From: Ursus arctos
Taxonomy: Eukaryota > Chordata > Mammalia > Carnivora > Ursidae
Direction of reading: 5' to 3'
DNA length: 64,000 nucleotides
Assembly: GCF_023065955.2 (NCBI RefSeq)
Contig: NW_026623067.1
Span: 53,638,444-53,702,443 of the forward strand
Within the stretch, counting starts at the first letter, position 1. The number at the start of each line of letters is the position of its first letter. Shown here piece after piece: positions 42,210 through 53,534 of the stretch. The notes beneath the pieces were generated by a model. It worked only from the letters and a program-made list of their open reading frames with translations. It did not search any database and was not told where the DNA came from. The position numbers and the translations under genes were made by a program.

Positions 42210-42403
42210 CTGGGGGTCCTGGGTGGCTCAGTTGGATAAGTGACTGCCTTTGGCTTGGGTCATGATCCCAGGATTGGGCTCCCTGCTCAGCAGGAAACCT
42301 GCTTCTCCCTCTCCCTCTGCCTACCCGCTCCCCCTGCTTGTGCTGTCTCTCTCTCTGTCAAGTATATAAATAAAATCTTAAAAAAAACAAAAACAAAAAA
42401 CCC
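42210..42403 (+). repeat. SINEC, full length, 11-bp target-site duplication
   Basis: Head 'gggtcctgggtggctcagtt', 'tgcctttggcttgggtcatg', 'gatcccaggattgggctccc', CT-rich tract, 'ataaataaaatcttaaaaaa' and an A-rich tail with C interruptions. aaactctgctc (42199-42209) and aaactctactc (42404-42414) flank it. Confidence 0.95.
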
Positions 42404-42414
42404 AAACTCTACTC

Positions 42415-43035
42415 AGGAAATCACACACATGATTCAAACTCACTCTCTTTCTGGGTAAAAACCTGTTATGTGGTCATAGCTAGATGTCAAGAGGATAGGA
42501 GATGTAAGCGCTAAGGGCTTCCTATCACAGTTTTTAATTAGGGATTGAAGATCTTGGACTCTGGGTGGATGGCTAACTCTCTGGGGCACATGGCGAAGGC
42601 CAGGCTGCTAGCTGTCTCCCAAGTTTAGACGCCACTTAATTCGATTTATAAGGAAAAGTTTGTAAAATAATAGCAACAGCAGAGGAAACACAGTGGAATA
42701 TGATAACCTGAGAAATTAGTAGAACATAAACAAAGCCCATCTGGGTCCCTCGATTACTGTCTTCATCTTTTTAGTAGATGAAGAAGGCCTTGCATAGGGA
42801 CTGCAGCCCAAGTGTGTTGAATTCTGGAATGGGTGAGCATGGTGGAGTGTGGCTTTTCTCACCTGTGTGCTTCTCAGAAGAGTCATTTTGGGGTTTTGGC
42901 CAAGTGGAGGAATACATTTGCCAGGCACTTGCATCTGACTGCTGGCCCAACTCTGCTGTTTTTGTGGCCCCCCGGGGGTGGGAGAGAGCTCATAGCTCTC
43001 ACTGGCTTTGAGGGAGAACACTGTATTTTTTTTTT
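42415..43035. other. Unique sequence, nothing recognised
   Basis: Frames on both strands (42716-43078 minus, 120 codons; 42778-43126 plus) overlap and show no domain. Confidence 0.45.
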
Positions 43036-43039
43036 CATT

Positions 43040-43215
43040 GCATTTTCTTATTTGAACTTTGTAATAATTTGGTGTCATAGGGAATATTGCAATTTAGTAG
43101 ACCAGAAAAGTGAGGTGTGGAAGTGACCTAATACCTCACATGAGTGTGTGAGTTAGGATCACACCCTAAATCTTCTGACTCTATATGCAAGGCCTGTTAC
43201 ATTACAACACAGTCT
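43040..43215 (-). repeat. MIR SINE
   Basis: 'tagtagaccagaaaagtgag', 'aagtgacctaatacctcaca', 'gagttaggatcacaccctaa' and 'tcttctgactctatatgcaa' fit antisense MIR with strong divergence. Confidence 0.55.
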
Positions 43216-43685
43216 CCCCTCCGGGAAACAGGTGACTTCTGGTAAAAATGCGAAGTAGGTCAATTCCGTCCTGCAGTCTACCAGATTCTTTTTTCTATGA
43301 CCTTTTGCCCTTGCAAATATCAGTTGCCTAATTTTAAGCATAATTTGCTCTGATCCCATGTACTAACGTGTGCATCTCCTGGAGGCACTGCCGTTTTTTT
43401 CTTGGGCTAAATATAAAGGGATGTGACTCTATTAGTGGACATCCTGTGGGAGGATGTTGGTGAGCATGTGGGCCCATCCCAGCACCTAGGAAACACAATT
43501 AAGCAATCATATGCTCCATAAAGCTGGTTCTGGCTTCAGCCAGCATTGTCATAACCATCATTTCTTGCCAGAGCATAAATCACACAAGTCAAATTTTATA
43601 GCCACAAAGGATCTTAGAAATCACCCAATCTAGCTATTTATGTTTGGGTAATAAATATATGAGTACTTGAAAAAGAAGTTACTTC
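43216..43685. other. Unique sequence, nothing firm
   Basis: 'aaaggatcttagaaatcacc' followed by 'caatctagct' (43607-43636) may be part of an old repeat; otherwise no match. Confidence 0.4.
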
Positions 43686-43689
43686 CACT

Positions 43690-44140
43690 CCTTTGCGATC
43701 AGAGCAAGGCAATTAAAACAATAAGATGAAGTTTGTCCCTATCAGATTGGCAAAAACAAAAACATATCCAGTATTAGCAGCATGTGGGGAAATTTGACTC
43801 TCTCATACACTGTTGTATGCGGGTAGATTGGTAGCAACTTTTTGGTGGCACAGTGGCACATTTCAAAGCAAAAATTGGAACAGTAAAAAATTAAAAAGCA
43901 AAAATTTGGAAAGCAAAAAATTTTTAAAACAAAAAATTAAATTGACCCAGCAATTTCACATACAAGTGTCCCTATACCTATGGAGGTATACAAAGTTATG
44001 TGTTCATTTGTGATCATGATTAACTGTAATCGTGAAAAAATGGAGAAAATGTAAATGTATTTAAGAGAGGAAGTATTAAATTCATCATAGAACATTAATA
44101 TTGCTATATTGTGGGTTGTTCTAATGTAGCTATTAAAAAG
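43690..44140 (+). repeat. Decayed L1M fragment
   Basis: 'atcagattggcaaaaacaaa', 'ctctctcatacactgttgta', 'attgacccagcaatttcaca' and 'tttaagagaggaagtattaa' follow sense L1 ORF2 end. A run of near-identical 'agcaaaaatt' words at 43868-43925 looks like local slippage within A-rich L1 sequence. Confidence 0.75.
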
Positions 44141-44770
44141 AATAAATTAGAAATGTAAAATGGTACAGCTGCTTCAGAAAACACTTGACAGTTACTTAGA
44201 AAGTTGGACAAAGAGTTACCATATGACACAGCAGGATATAACCCAGAGCACTGAAACGTATATTCACATAGACCCTTGAACATGAATATCACAGTAGCAT
44301 TATTAGCATTATTCCTAATAGCTGAAAAGTGAAAATGGCCCAAAGGTCCATCAGCTGATGAATGGATAAGCAGAAGGTGATATATCCATGCATGCAATGG
44401 GATATAACGCAGCCATAAAAAGGAACAGAAGCATTGATTCATGCTATAACATGTATGAACTTTGAAAACATTATGCTAAGTGAAAAAGGCCAGACACAAA
44501 AGGCCACATATTGTATGATTCCATTTATTTGAAATGCCCAGAATAGGCAAATCCACAGAGACAGAAAGTAGAATGTGTATTTCCAGGGATTGGGGAGAGA
44601 GAAGGAATGGGGAGTGACTATTGATGCAGGATTTCTTAGGGCAGTAATGAAAATACTCTGGAATTAGGTAGCGCTGGTGGTTCCAAAACTTTGTGGACAG
44701 TATAGTAAAAGGCGCTGAATTATATACTTTAAAAGGATGCATTTTATGGTACGTGAATTATTTTTAAAAA
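44141..44770 (+). repeat. L1M 3' end, separate copy
   Basis: 'atggtacagctgcttcagaa' restarts the L1 alignment, then 'gaaaatggcccaaaggtcca', 'catgcaatgggatataacgc', 'agccataaaaaggaacagaa', 'agtgaaaaaggccagacaca' and 'ctttaaaaggatgcatttta'. This repeats the same part of L1 as the preceding copy, so it is a second insertion. Confidence 0.85.
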
Positions 44771-45685
44771 GTGTGTTAGATCTATTTGTCTAAAATAGAA
44801 GGTTGTCCCTGATACACTATAGGGTTAAAGAACAAGGGGTTGAACAATATAGAGCCTACTTATATAACATAACATACTAAAACAAACTCAGTTATGGTCC
44901 AACCAGAAAGATATAAAGCCCTATAAATATTTAAAAGAGAGGGCATTTCTTACAAAGGTGAAAAGCCCTTCTACATTGGAGAGACAAAGTGAAGAGAGTA
45001 TTACCGGAGCCTGGTTGCTAGGTCCTTACGTGGAGGTCTGAAGCCATGGAGGAACTGCAGCCGCTACCAGAGATGCCACTGGGAGCAGAGTGAGGGGGAG
45101 ACATGCCTTGGCTTCTCTCCTCCCACCCTCCAGTCTTCTCCTTTCACCACCTCTTAGTCCTTTCTACTCGGGAGCCGGGAGAAAGAGAGCCTACGAAATG
45201 TTGTAGTTACTAAAGTACAGAATAGAGCAAAAGAGGAACAGAGAGTGGATGTGAGGCAAACAGGGTTGACCTACACAGTGTATTTCTTTTGCAACTTGGC
45301 ATCCATTCTCTTCTGTCTGACACGAGGCACATGTCATATAAAACAAAGTTCTCACCCTCTCATCAAGCGGAGACCCAAAGTCCCATCACTTGTCATTATC
45401 TGTTTCAAGCACATACTTTCCAGTTGATATGATCTTTCCCAAAGGTATGGATGTGGCTTCTCACAGTCCGCTGGCTTAGCAACTTAATTGTAAAGGTAAA
45501 CACCAACACTTATCCTAAAAAACAGGAGAAAATGAAAGAAAGAAGAAAGAGCTGAATACTGTGAACATAACAAAATATTCACAGCTGCTAGAGTCATTTC
45601 TATAACTGGTCATGAGATCACAGTTGATATTTATCACAGTCAATATTTATCATTCTTCCACCACCCATCCCCGGTTGTCTTTTCC
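44771..45685. other. Possible old LTR remnants, otherwise unique
   Basis: 'agccatggaggaactgcagc' and 'taccagagatgccactggga' near 45045-45085 resemble an old LTR-like repeat, unassigned. A 16-base unit cacagttgatatttat (45619-45634) is followed directly by cacagtcaatatttat (45635-45650). Confidence 0.35.
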
Positions 45686-45689
45686 TTAG

Positions 45690-47170
45690 CCAGCGCTCCA
45701 CCTGATCGGGGTTCTTGACCTGTTGGGGTGAAGAAAATCACAATTCCTAGAGGTTCTGAGTCTTTAGCGGCCACGCCTTTATTGGATTGGTGTATTGTTC
45801 TATTGGTTTTTATTTGGAAACACTATTAATTGTGTGAGATTATCCTCTGGGCTCCAGGGATGGCTTCTTTGCCTCCACCATGTAGTAACAACCCAATCTC
45901 CCCTTGGTAATTGAAATCAACCCTGTTCTGGGTCTGTTGATCCAGTGGCACACAGAAATCCAAATAGCTGGATTCCAGTCTCCCCTTCCTCTTCCCTGTG
46001 GAAGCCTTGGGGAAAACTCCAAGGTTGCAGGGACGGGAAGCAAACCTCTGGAAATGGGTATAGTAGTGAATGGGACCAGTTCTCACCCCTCGGTTCTCCA
46101 GCCCATGTGACCTGGCTACAGGAGAAAGAGCACCAGCCATTTATTACAGTTTAAAGCCTATATTGCGTCCTACAGGCGAGTACCCAGCTCACCCGGTGTT
46201 GTTTCCCAGCTCGCGTGGTGACTGGGTCTGTACCAAGCTATTCAGTCTGGCCAGGTTCCTCTGGGCAATTGAGGGGTATGGTAAGGTCAGTGAATTAATT
46301 CCATGGGTGTGAAACCATCACTGCATTTCCTTCGCTAGAAAATGTATTACTTGCTCAGAATGTATGAAATACCATGTTGATAAATGAGGCATTCCCTAAA
46401 TCCGTGGACATTGGCTCTGACAAATGTGCAAAGCTCATTGTACCAGGGAAGTTGGGGCAGCCCAATGCAACTGAATGTAGGCAGCTGCATCCAAGTTTCA
46501 ACCAAAGAAACTGTTGGAACTGTTTTCAGCTATATGATTCAGAACAGGAAGTCTGGAATCTTGAGTTAAGTGTGTCCTTATTGACAAATTCAGCTTCATC
46601 TAATGTGATTTTTTGTTTTTTGGCATTACCCTTAGAGTCTGATTGCACACTTGTTCTCCAGGACCCACTCATAAGAAGGACCAAGATCTTACTTTTCCTG
46701 TGGTGTATAAACTCTTTCCCCAGAACGCACCTTGTGATTGTGCTCCTAGAATACTGTGGGATCGGATCCCATTTCTGAGTCCAGAGGCAGTAAGAACTAG
46801 TAGGAATGGGTCTTGAGGAGACTAGTATCCCATTGCAAGAAGCTTCCTGGGGTAAGATCATTACATTATAGAGACTTTGAGTAGGGGAAAGCTTGTTTCC
46901 GCAGACAAGGGAGGATGGACTGCCTCCGTAGTACAGGGAGGTTCAGAGGGTTTTTCTGGTTTAAGGTTCTAAGTGTGTCAGCTCATCCAGATGTCCTCTC
47001 TCAAGGGTCAGGATCCCAGTCATTCTCAAATAATGCCCTGACATTAACATACAAGACATGGCTTTTGTGTTCGGCTTACAATGTGATTCTGCAACACATG
47101 CAATTAGAGTTGGAGCCAAACCTTCACCCATGTCTACCCAGTGGCTACTAGAAATAAGAGATTCTTCTAA
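45690..47170. mobile_element. Possible ERVL-type LTR/internal remnant, unresolved
   Basis: 'ctccagcccatgtgacctgg', 'ctacaggagaaagagcacca', 'cggtgttgtttcccagctcg' and 'cattgcaagaagcttcctgg' remind me of class III ERV sequence, but I cannot place LTR ends, a primer-binding site or an intact viral domain. The 134-codon frame at 46374-46778 has no retroviral motif. The whole block may instead be unique. Confidence 0.3.
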
Positions 47171-47697
47171 ATACATCGAAGTAGCTCAATAGTTTTTTAC
47201 CTGTGCCTGAGCTTATAGTTTCATTTCGCAAGCTCTCTGCACCTTTGGAAGCAGTAGGCCACCTGACAGCCTACACCAGTTGAGGGTGGGAGTTACTTGA
47301 TTTCCCAAAGCCTAGTCTTAACTGGCATATTATCCCAGGCACACTTCAGGTGATAATTTAAGGAAGGTGTTGCCACTGCTTGGCACATATTCCTGCCATT
47401 TGCCAGGAGATCATCACTATATTCATGTTCTAACAGGTAAGCAAGCCAAACCAGAATTCTATTATGAGAATCTGTTTCTTAAAAGCACTCCACGAGCCAC
47501 ATCAATCGGGAAAACAGAAACTTCTCTACCTTTTTAAAATAGAACGAATCAATGGTAAGATGAATAGACTGGACACCACTGAACTGTACACTTACAAATG
47601 GCTCAGATGACTTTATAAGTGAATTTAATACCGGGGATTGGCTTCGTGAAATAGAAGAACAAAGGAACAAATAAAAGATGTTGAGCTCCTCCGGTGA
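47171..47697. other. Unique sequence with a short L1-like tail
   Basis: 'ggacaccactgaactgtaca' with 'cttacaaatggctcagatga' at 47571-47610 resembles the L1M 3' end ('ccactgaactgtacacttaaaaatgg'). The rest is unassigned. Confidence 0.45.
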
Positions 47698-48329
47698 TTA
47701 GTAACAGTGGGAAGCTGCTACCCTGTCTCTGCTAGAGAGAGACGAGGAGAGAAGATGGTACACCAGACCTTCAGAATCAGAGACATTCTGGGAGCTGATG
47801 GTGGTGGGCCCATCACAGGGCTTACAAGCTACGGAGGAGATGCCGTAGGAAGCAGAGGGGGGCTTCTTCCTGGCTCCTGCCCTCGGATCTCCCACCGGTG
47901 CCTTCCATTGGCAGAGCTGACAAGGTGCCCATAGATAGAGGAGCAGACGGGAAGGACAGGCAGGCAGCTGACCTGCACGCAAACCTCTTTTTAGGCATGT
48001 GCAAATGCATAGAAAAGTCTGGAGGCAATATAATCCAATAACAAACCAGACCGCCTCTGTCAGAGGGGTGCAGAGACTTGCTGACAGCCCCTCTCCTGGA
48101 GCCGCCCTGCCTTTGCCCAGAGCCCCCTGTTGGGGTGCCGAGAGCAGAGGCCACTCTGGGCAGGGAGATTCAGTCTGCCAACAGAAGTGGGGAGCTGGCG
48201 TGGGACCCTCCTGCCAAAACGGCTGGCAGGACACCCTGTCTTCTGTGATGGAGCTCTGCCCCGGGAGGAGCTGAGAGCAAAGCCGGCAAGGCCCAGAGCA
48301 GAAGAGGAAGGCACCCCTGCCGAGTGGTG
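47698..48329. other. GC-rich block with the window's longest open frame; not called as a gene
   Basis: A 178-codon minus frame (47698-48234) overlaps a 110-codon minus frame, a 132-codon minus frame and plus frames in the same DNA. High GC with few stop codons explains this. 'ctcccaccggtgccttccat' (47889-47908) resembles an old repeat. The protein would be Cys/Pro/Leu-rich with a stretch near residues 60-85 that could be membrane-like (VWFVIGLYCLQTFLCICTCL), but I recognise no family. Confidence 0.3.
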
Positions 48330-49239
48330 AGCAGGGGTTTTATGGCCGCAGAGGCTGGGAGCCCAGTGAGTGCTGGAAGGGGCGAGGGGAAAGTGGAGGG
48401 AGGAGAGGAAACAGCCCATACAGACCCACCACTGTCTGTGTGTCAAATCCCAGCCCATCTGTACTCCTCAGGAAAGGATGGGGGGAGGGGGGAGTCTGGG
48501 TTGGAGTGTAGGTGCCTCAGAATATTTGGCCCTCCTTCTGTTTGGCTGTGTCAGTTCCAGCATGTTCACCTCAGACTGGCAGTTGACAGTGTCTTTTACA
48601 GGCACGCAAATCAAATATTCTATTGGGTCGATGCAGAGCAGTCATTAAGTGGCCCGCCTCAGGGAATTGGATGCGTCCCTGTCATCAGGCTGGTGCTTTC
48701 CTGTCAGGCAGGCACAAGTCTGGCCACAAAGGCACGGTTATTTCATGACCCAGACGCCACTGCAGGGAGTGGAGGTGCCCTTGGAAACCCCGGCCTTTGC
48801 TCTGCATAGATCAGCATTTGGCCTTAACTGAATTACGTAAATACTCATTTTTTAAAAATGTCACGATGAGGCAGTTGCTTAAGCACAATACATATATTTT
48901 TTTTGTGGCTCGCTCTCCCCTGTAGTTAAGGGGTCCCGGCAAGGCAGCCCCCAGATCCTTTGCAATCTTGGGAGTACCCGGAATGGGAAAAGTGTCTGAA
49001 GAGCAGGCGGGAGTCCCCTCACTTTGACAGGCCTGTGGGATCCCTCTAGGGCTTAATTACTGTGGTGCTGGTTTCCTCTGTCGGCCAGAAGCTGAGGTGG
49101 GGACAGACACGCCGTCTGAAGGTGAGCCTTCCACTATGGCCCCCGTTAAACGGGGAGGTGGCTGGTCCCTGGACCCCAGGAAGACCCAGGGAGCCTCCCC
49201 TAAACCCGGCGTGGTGGGCCACTGAGGCTGCCCATCTGC
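48330..49239. other. GC-rich unique sequence
   Basis: No repeat identified over 0.9 kb. 48540-48660 ('cacgcaaatcaaatattcta') and 48930-49130 have the even texture of conserved sequence. A 161-codon frame (48324-48809) is overlapped by 92- and 60-codon frames and has no domain. G-run cluster at 48480-48500. Confidence 0.4.
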
Positions 49240-49445
49240 CACGCTGCCTTGGTTTTCACAGAATTAGTCCAAGTGCTGCTGTTCATTCCTAATTATCTGC
49301 TCCGGCCCGGCTGGCTGACGTGTTTATTCTGTGCCTGCCAGACTGGTGGAGATGGGTCTTTCATAAAGAATCACACTCCTTTCAAGTTTAGTTTTCTTTT
49401 TGCCCATCATTTGTTTTTGCAAACATTTCGGGATTAATTGAACAC
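49240..49445. promoter_or_regulatory. Candidate conserved non-coding element
   Basis: Repeat-free, with closely spaced factor-like words: 'cctaattatctgctccggcc' (TAATTA), 'ggctgacgtgtttattctgt' (CRE-like TGACG next to a forkhead-like TGTTTATT), 'ttgtttttgcaaacatttcg' and 'ggattaattgaacact'. No alignment was available; this is pattern judgement only. Confidence 0.25.
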
Positions 49446-49984
49446 TCTTTCCCCTTCCAACCAAAACACATGCTCGCCTTCCCTGTGCAATATGGCAATC
49501 TTGGCATTTGAATATGTGCACTCTTTCATTTCTGAGGCCCCAGTGCTGACAAAAGATTGGTCTCAAGTAACCCCAGGCTGCTGTGGGGGAAAGAATGGTG
49601 CTTCATTTCAGATTAGCCTCTTCAGTTTCTGTCTCTGAAAAGCTCATTTTCTATAAATCTAGGTTTGGCTATCTTGAGGCTCACCTCAAGCATGCGACTG
49701 CATATCTTTTGCTCATCTTTTTAATTATAACTATGGGTTTGGAAGCTTCATAGAACATGTCATGTTTTGAGTAAGTGAAGAAGGGAAAAGAGTCAGCTCT
49801 GGGCATCTTTAAAAGGTGTCAAGTAAAAATTGCTCTTCTCTAACAATTTTGCTATTGAGACTCCACTGGAAAAAGGAGCTAGGAATTGGAATGAATTGTC
49901 TTCTTTATTTCAACTATGGCACGCCCCATTAAAAAAAATGAGACAAAAACAAAAAACCATTAACTCCATTATCATCCTCTTCCT
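49446..49984. other. Unique sequence, nothing recognised
   Basis: A/T-rich with an A-rich run (49929-49958). No element named. Confidence 0.45.
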
Positions 49985-50045
49985 CCTTCTAGTGTTGCTT
50001 AATCCTGGCTGCTCAGGAAAATCACCTGGGGTGCTGACAATTTTA
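49985..50045 (+). mobile_element. MER5A-like hAT fragment
   Basis: 'tggctgctcaggaaaatcac' and 'ctggggtgctgacaatttta' match the left part of MER5A ('catcagaatcacctggggagcttgttaaaa'). Confidence 0.55.
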
Positions 50046-50049
50046 CACA

Positions 50050-50515
50050 TGTGTGGCGATCTAAATCATAGCCTCCCAGACATGGCTACATTCTAATCCC
50101 CAGGGGCTGTTACCTTCCCTGTGATTAAAGTAAGGGTCTTGAGGTGTGGAGACTGTCCTGAATTATCCAGGTGGGCCCTATGTGGAATCCTGAGTGTCTT
50201 TCAAAGTGGAAAAGGAGGCAGAGGAAGAGATTAAGAGGGAGTTGTAACTATGGAAGGAAAGAACAGAGATGCAGTGTTGCTGGTTTTGAAGAGGAACAAA
50301 GGATTCGCCTCTAAGAGCAGGAAAAGGCAAGAAAACAGATTTTCCTTGAAGTCTGTAGAAAGGAATAGAGCTCTGCTGACAGCTTGATTTTTAGCCCGAT
50401 GAGACCCATGTCAGACTTCTGACCTACAGAATTGTGAGATAAATTTGTGTTGTTTCAAGCCATTAAGTTTATGGTCATTTGTTACAGCAGCAAGAGAAAA
50501 CTAATGCATCATGTA
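50050..50515 (+). mobile_element. MLT1-type MaLR LTR, near complete
   Basis: 'gaactaatcat'-like start is worn, then 'acattctaatccccaggggc', 'gagactgtcctgaattatcc', 'gatgcagtgttgctggtttt', 'agacccatgtcagacttctg', 'acctacagaattgtgagata', 'ttcaagccattaagtttatg' and 'tttgttacagcagcaagaga' close the LTR. Solo, no internal region. Confidence 0.88.
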
Positions 50516-50589
50516 AATTCACTCTGGCCTTATCAAATCTCAATTTGGAGAGGTGAGGGCATCAGTGAGTCTCCAAAGCTCTGCAGGTG

Positions 50590-51700
50590 ATTTTCACGTG
50601 CAGTAGGATCCATTGCCCATGAGCTGCATGTCTCCATGTCCTTACCTTTCCTTGCTCCTTGGTCCCCTGCAGTCTGGCCACTGCTCCCACCACTCAGCTG
50701 AAACTCTTCTTACACACCAGCCACTTCCTGTTGACAAAGCCAGTGGACGCTACTCTCCCCTTACTTTATTCATCATCTGGTTAAGGAGCTGCTGAACCGG
50801 TCCCCTACGTCAGCTTCCCTGACACCACTCCTCCGTTTGCCCTTTTACCTCTCTGGTCTTCCTTGTTATTCTCTTTGGCTACTGCTTTTCTTCAGCTCAG
50901 TCCTTAAGTGTTGATGCTATGAGGGTTCTGTCCTAAGGTCTCATCACTTCTCACTCTCTGTGTTGTTCCAGGGGTGTTTCCTTTATTACTCTGGCTTTTA
51001 TAATGATGAATACTTAACCTAAATCTTTTGCCTAAATCTCATTTTTTACTTTCAGAACCATATATTCAACAATCTAAACTCAATATGTCCAACATCAAAC
51101 TCATTTCCCCCACTCATTCCTTTTCTCTGTGTATGACATTGTTATCCATGCAGACACTTAAGCCAAAAACCTGGGAACCATCCTTTCTCCTCCTACTCCC
51201 TCACCCTCTCCTTCCCTAAGTCTAATTAATCACATCTCTCGATCCACTCAGTATCGTCCTGGCTCAGGCTCCTTTCATGTCTCCCCGATTATCACAATGG
51301 CCAAGGCCATCTCTCAAAAATGAAAATGTCATAACTCTACAAAAAACATTTTAACATCTTCCTCATCCTTAGGAATGAACTCTGAGCCTTTCACTCGTCT
51401 TGAAGACACAGTATCACCTTGCTCCTGTTTTCCTGTCTGACATCATCTCTTCACATTCTTGGCCTCTTTATACCTGCCCACCATCTCATCAACTCTGTGC
51501 CCCAAGCATTTGGACCTGCTTCAGTTGTATAAATTTATCATGCTTCCTCTCATCCCAGACTTTGCACATGTTCATCTTTCTGCCTTAAACATACTCTTTC
51601 CCCCCTCCAGGACTAGCTAAATCTTCCCCATGAATCAGCTTCAGCTTACTTGTTACCATGGACTTTTTTGTCATTTTGGGCTGCATTCAGTCTTTCTTTA
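50590..51700 (+). repeat. Pyrimidine-rich L2-like sequence
   Basis: 'ctaaactcaatatgtccaac', 'aaaaacctgggaaccatcct', 'tctaattaatcacatctctc' and 'gactttgcacatgttcatct' keep the order of a common old mammalian element upstream of the L2-type 3' end at 52170. I assign it to L2 with reservation; coding content is destroyed. Confidence 0.5.
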
Positions 51701-52165
51701 GCAACTTCATTGCTTTCTGGATAATTAGCCCTTTTCTTCCTTTGTGTATCCTTGGTTAGATGGTAAAATGAAGTATCTGCTCCTATCACAGAACCTAAAG
51801 GAAGTTAGCTCTTTCTCTCATGGTCCCAGTATAATCAGATAGATGAGCTGGGACCTAAGCTGGTTGATCAGCTGCTTTCTTCCAGGAATTTGAGTCTTGT
51901 ATAAATAGTGCCAGATGAAAGAATTCAGAGTTCCTCCATGCTCCTGGCAGGGCTCTGATGGGACTGTTCTGGCTCAGAGACGCTGCCTGGGTTCCAATTT
52001 CCCAACTCTTCAAAACTGCCTTAATTTGTCTCCATAGGTCTATTTTTCTAGCTGCTCCATTGACTCTGCTTGTATTTAATAAACGTTCACTGAATTTCTT
52101 TATTTTAAAGTTAAAGTTGGTTTCTTTGTTGCTGTTGTTTTTTTAATCTATAAAGTCTTTTGTGG
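51701..52165. other. Unassigned sequence between L2-like pieces
   Basis: Ends with 'tgtatttaataaacgttcac' and T-rich sequence; possibly an inserted old LTR with its own AATAAA, but not assignable. Confidence 0.35.
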
Positions 52166-52169
52166 CTCC

Positions 52170-52380
52170 TTAACCCTCCTATGGGCTTATCCTTTTTATA
52201 GTAGTTAGTACAATGTATTAAAATATCACTTTATTTTTCTGTTTGTCCTGTCAGACCATAAACTTCTTGAGAGCAGGAACAATACCTTGTTCATTAATTA
52301 TACATCCAGAACCAAGCACAGTGGCTTATATATAATAAGCACTTAATAAGCAATTGAGGAATATGTGAGTGCAATTCATT
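52170..52380 (+). repeat. L2 LINE 3' end
   Basis: 'ctgtttgtcctgtcagacca', 'taaacttcttgagagcagga', 'acatccagaaccaagcacag' and 'ataagcacttaataagcaat' match the sense L2 terminus. Confidence 0.75.
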
Positions 52381-52655
52381 CTTTGATATGAACAGAATAA
52401 ATGTGGAAAAGACTCATCATCTATTGATTTCAGTGTTTCCTAAATAGGCTATTGCCACCTTTTATTTTATCACCAGAAAGTTTAATTAAGGCTTCCTCTG
52501 CCAGGTGGTAAAAACATGCAGGTAGTTGTGCACAATCTACACAATGAAAGCCCAAACCAAACAGAATCAAAACCAAACTAAAAATACCAAAACAAGGACT
52601 CCCCTTCTGGGTAGATGGAGAAGACATACTTTTTTCTGTCCTACCCTAAGGACAA
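52381..52655. other. Unassigned, A-rich left boundary of L1 block
   Basis: 'aacagaatcaaaaccaaact' and neighbouring A-rich sequence; a 102-codon frame (52526-52834) enters the L1 that follows. Confidence 0.4.
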
Positions 52656-52659
52656 CAAA

Positions 52660-53530
52660 AAATACTGGGAGAACATCACTAATCATTAGGGAAATGCAAA
52701 TCAAAATCACAAGATATCACATCACACCTGTTAGAATGGCTATCATCAAGAAGATGGGAAATAACAAGTGTTGGCAAGGATATAGTGAAACTGGAACTCT
52801 TACACACTGTTGGTGGGATTGCAAATGGGTGTAGTCAACTACGGAAAACAGTGTGGAGGTTCCTCAAAAAGTTGAAGGTACTGTACTCCCATAATCTGTA
52901 CTCCCATAATCCTTGCCGCCAAGACACTGAAACAAACTAAGTGTCCATTAATGGATGAATGAATAAAGAAACTGTGAGATACACATACACACACACTCAC
53001 GGAATACCAGTCAACCATAAAAAGAAGGAAATCCTGCCATTTGCAACAACTTGGATGGACCTTGAGGGCATTACCTAAGCGAAATAAGTCAGAGAAAGAC
53101 AGATACTGTATTATCTCATTTATATGTGGAATCTAAAAAAACCCAAACTCCTAGAAACAGAGATCAGATGTGTGGTTGCCAGGGGTGGTGGGGGACAAGA
53201 GGGAGCTGGGGGCTGAGGAAATGGGAAGGTGGCCAAAATGTACAAACTTTCTTATAAGATAAATAAGTTGTGGGGATGTACTTTACATGATGAATACAGT
53301 TAACCATACTGTATTGTAAAATTGAAAGTTGCTAAGAGAACAGATCTTAAAAGTTCTGATCACAAGGAAAAAAATTGTGAACATGTGAGGTGATGGATGT
53401 TAACTTCTTGTGGTGATCACTTCATAATGTCCACATATATCAAATCATTACATTGCATACTTTAAAATTACACAATGCTATATGTCAATTATATACCAAC
53501 AAAACTGGAAAAAACATAAAAATGTAACAG
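52660..53530 (+). repeat. L1 (L1MA-like) 3' portion
   Basis: Sense ORF2 end and 3' region: 'agggaaatgcaaatcaaaat', 'acacctgttagaatggctat', 'aacagtgtggaggttcctca', 'ggatggaccttgagggcatt', 'gtggttgccaggggtggtgg' and 'aattatataccaacaaaact' then an A tail. A 15-bp tandem duplication sits at 52882-52911, replacing part of ORF2. Confidence 0.93.
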
Positions 53531-53534
53531 TATA

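Noticed and set aside
45690..47170. An endogenous retrovirus with readable genes
   Set aside because: No LTR pair, primer-binding site, protease/RT/integrase motif or long frame could be identified, so it is listed only as a possible remnant.
47698..48234. 178-codon frame, the longest in the window
   Set aside because: High GC, multiple overlapping frames on both strands and repeat-like words inside; kept only as a low-interest test item.
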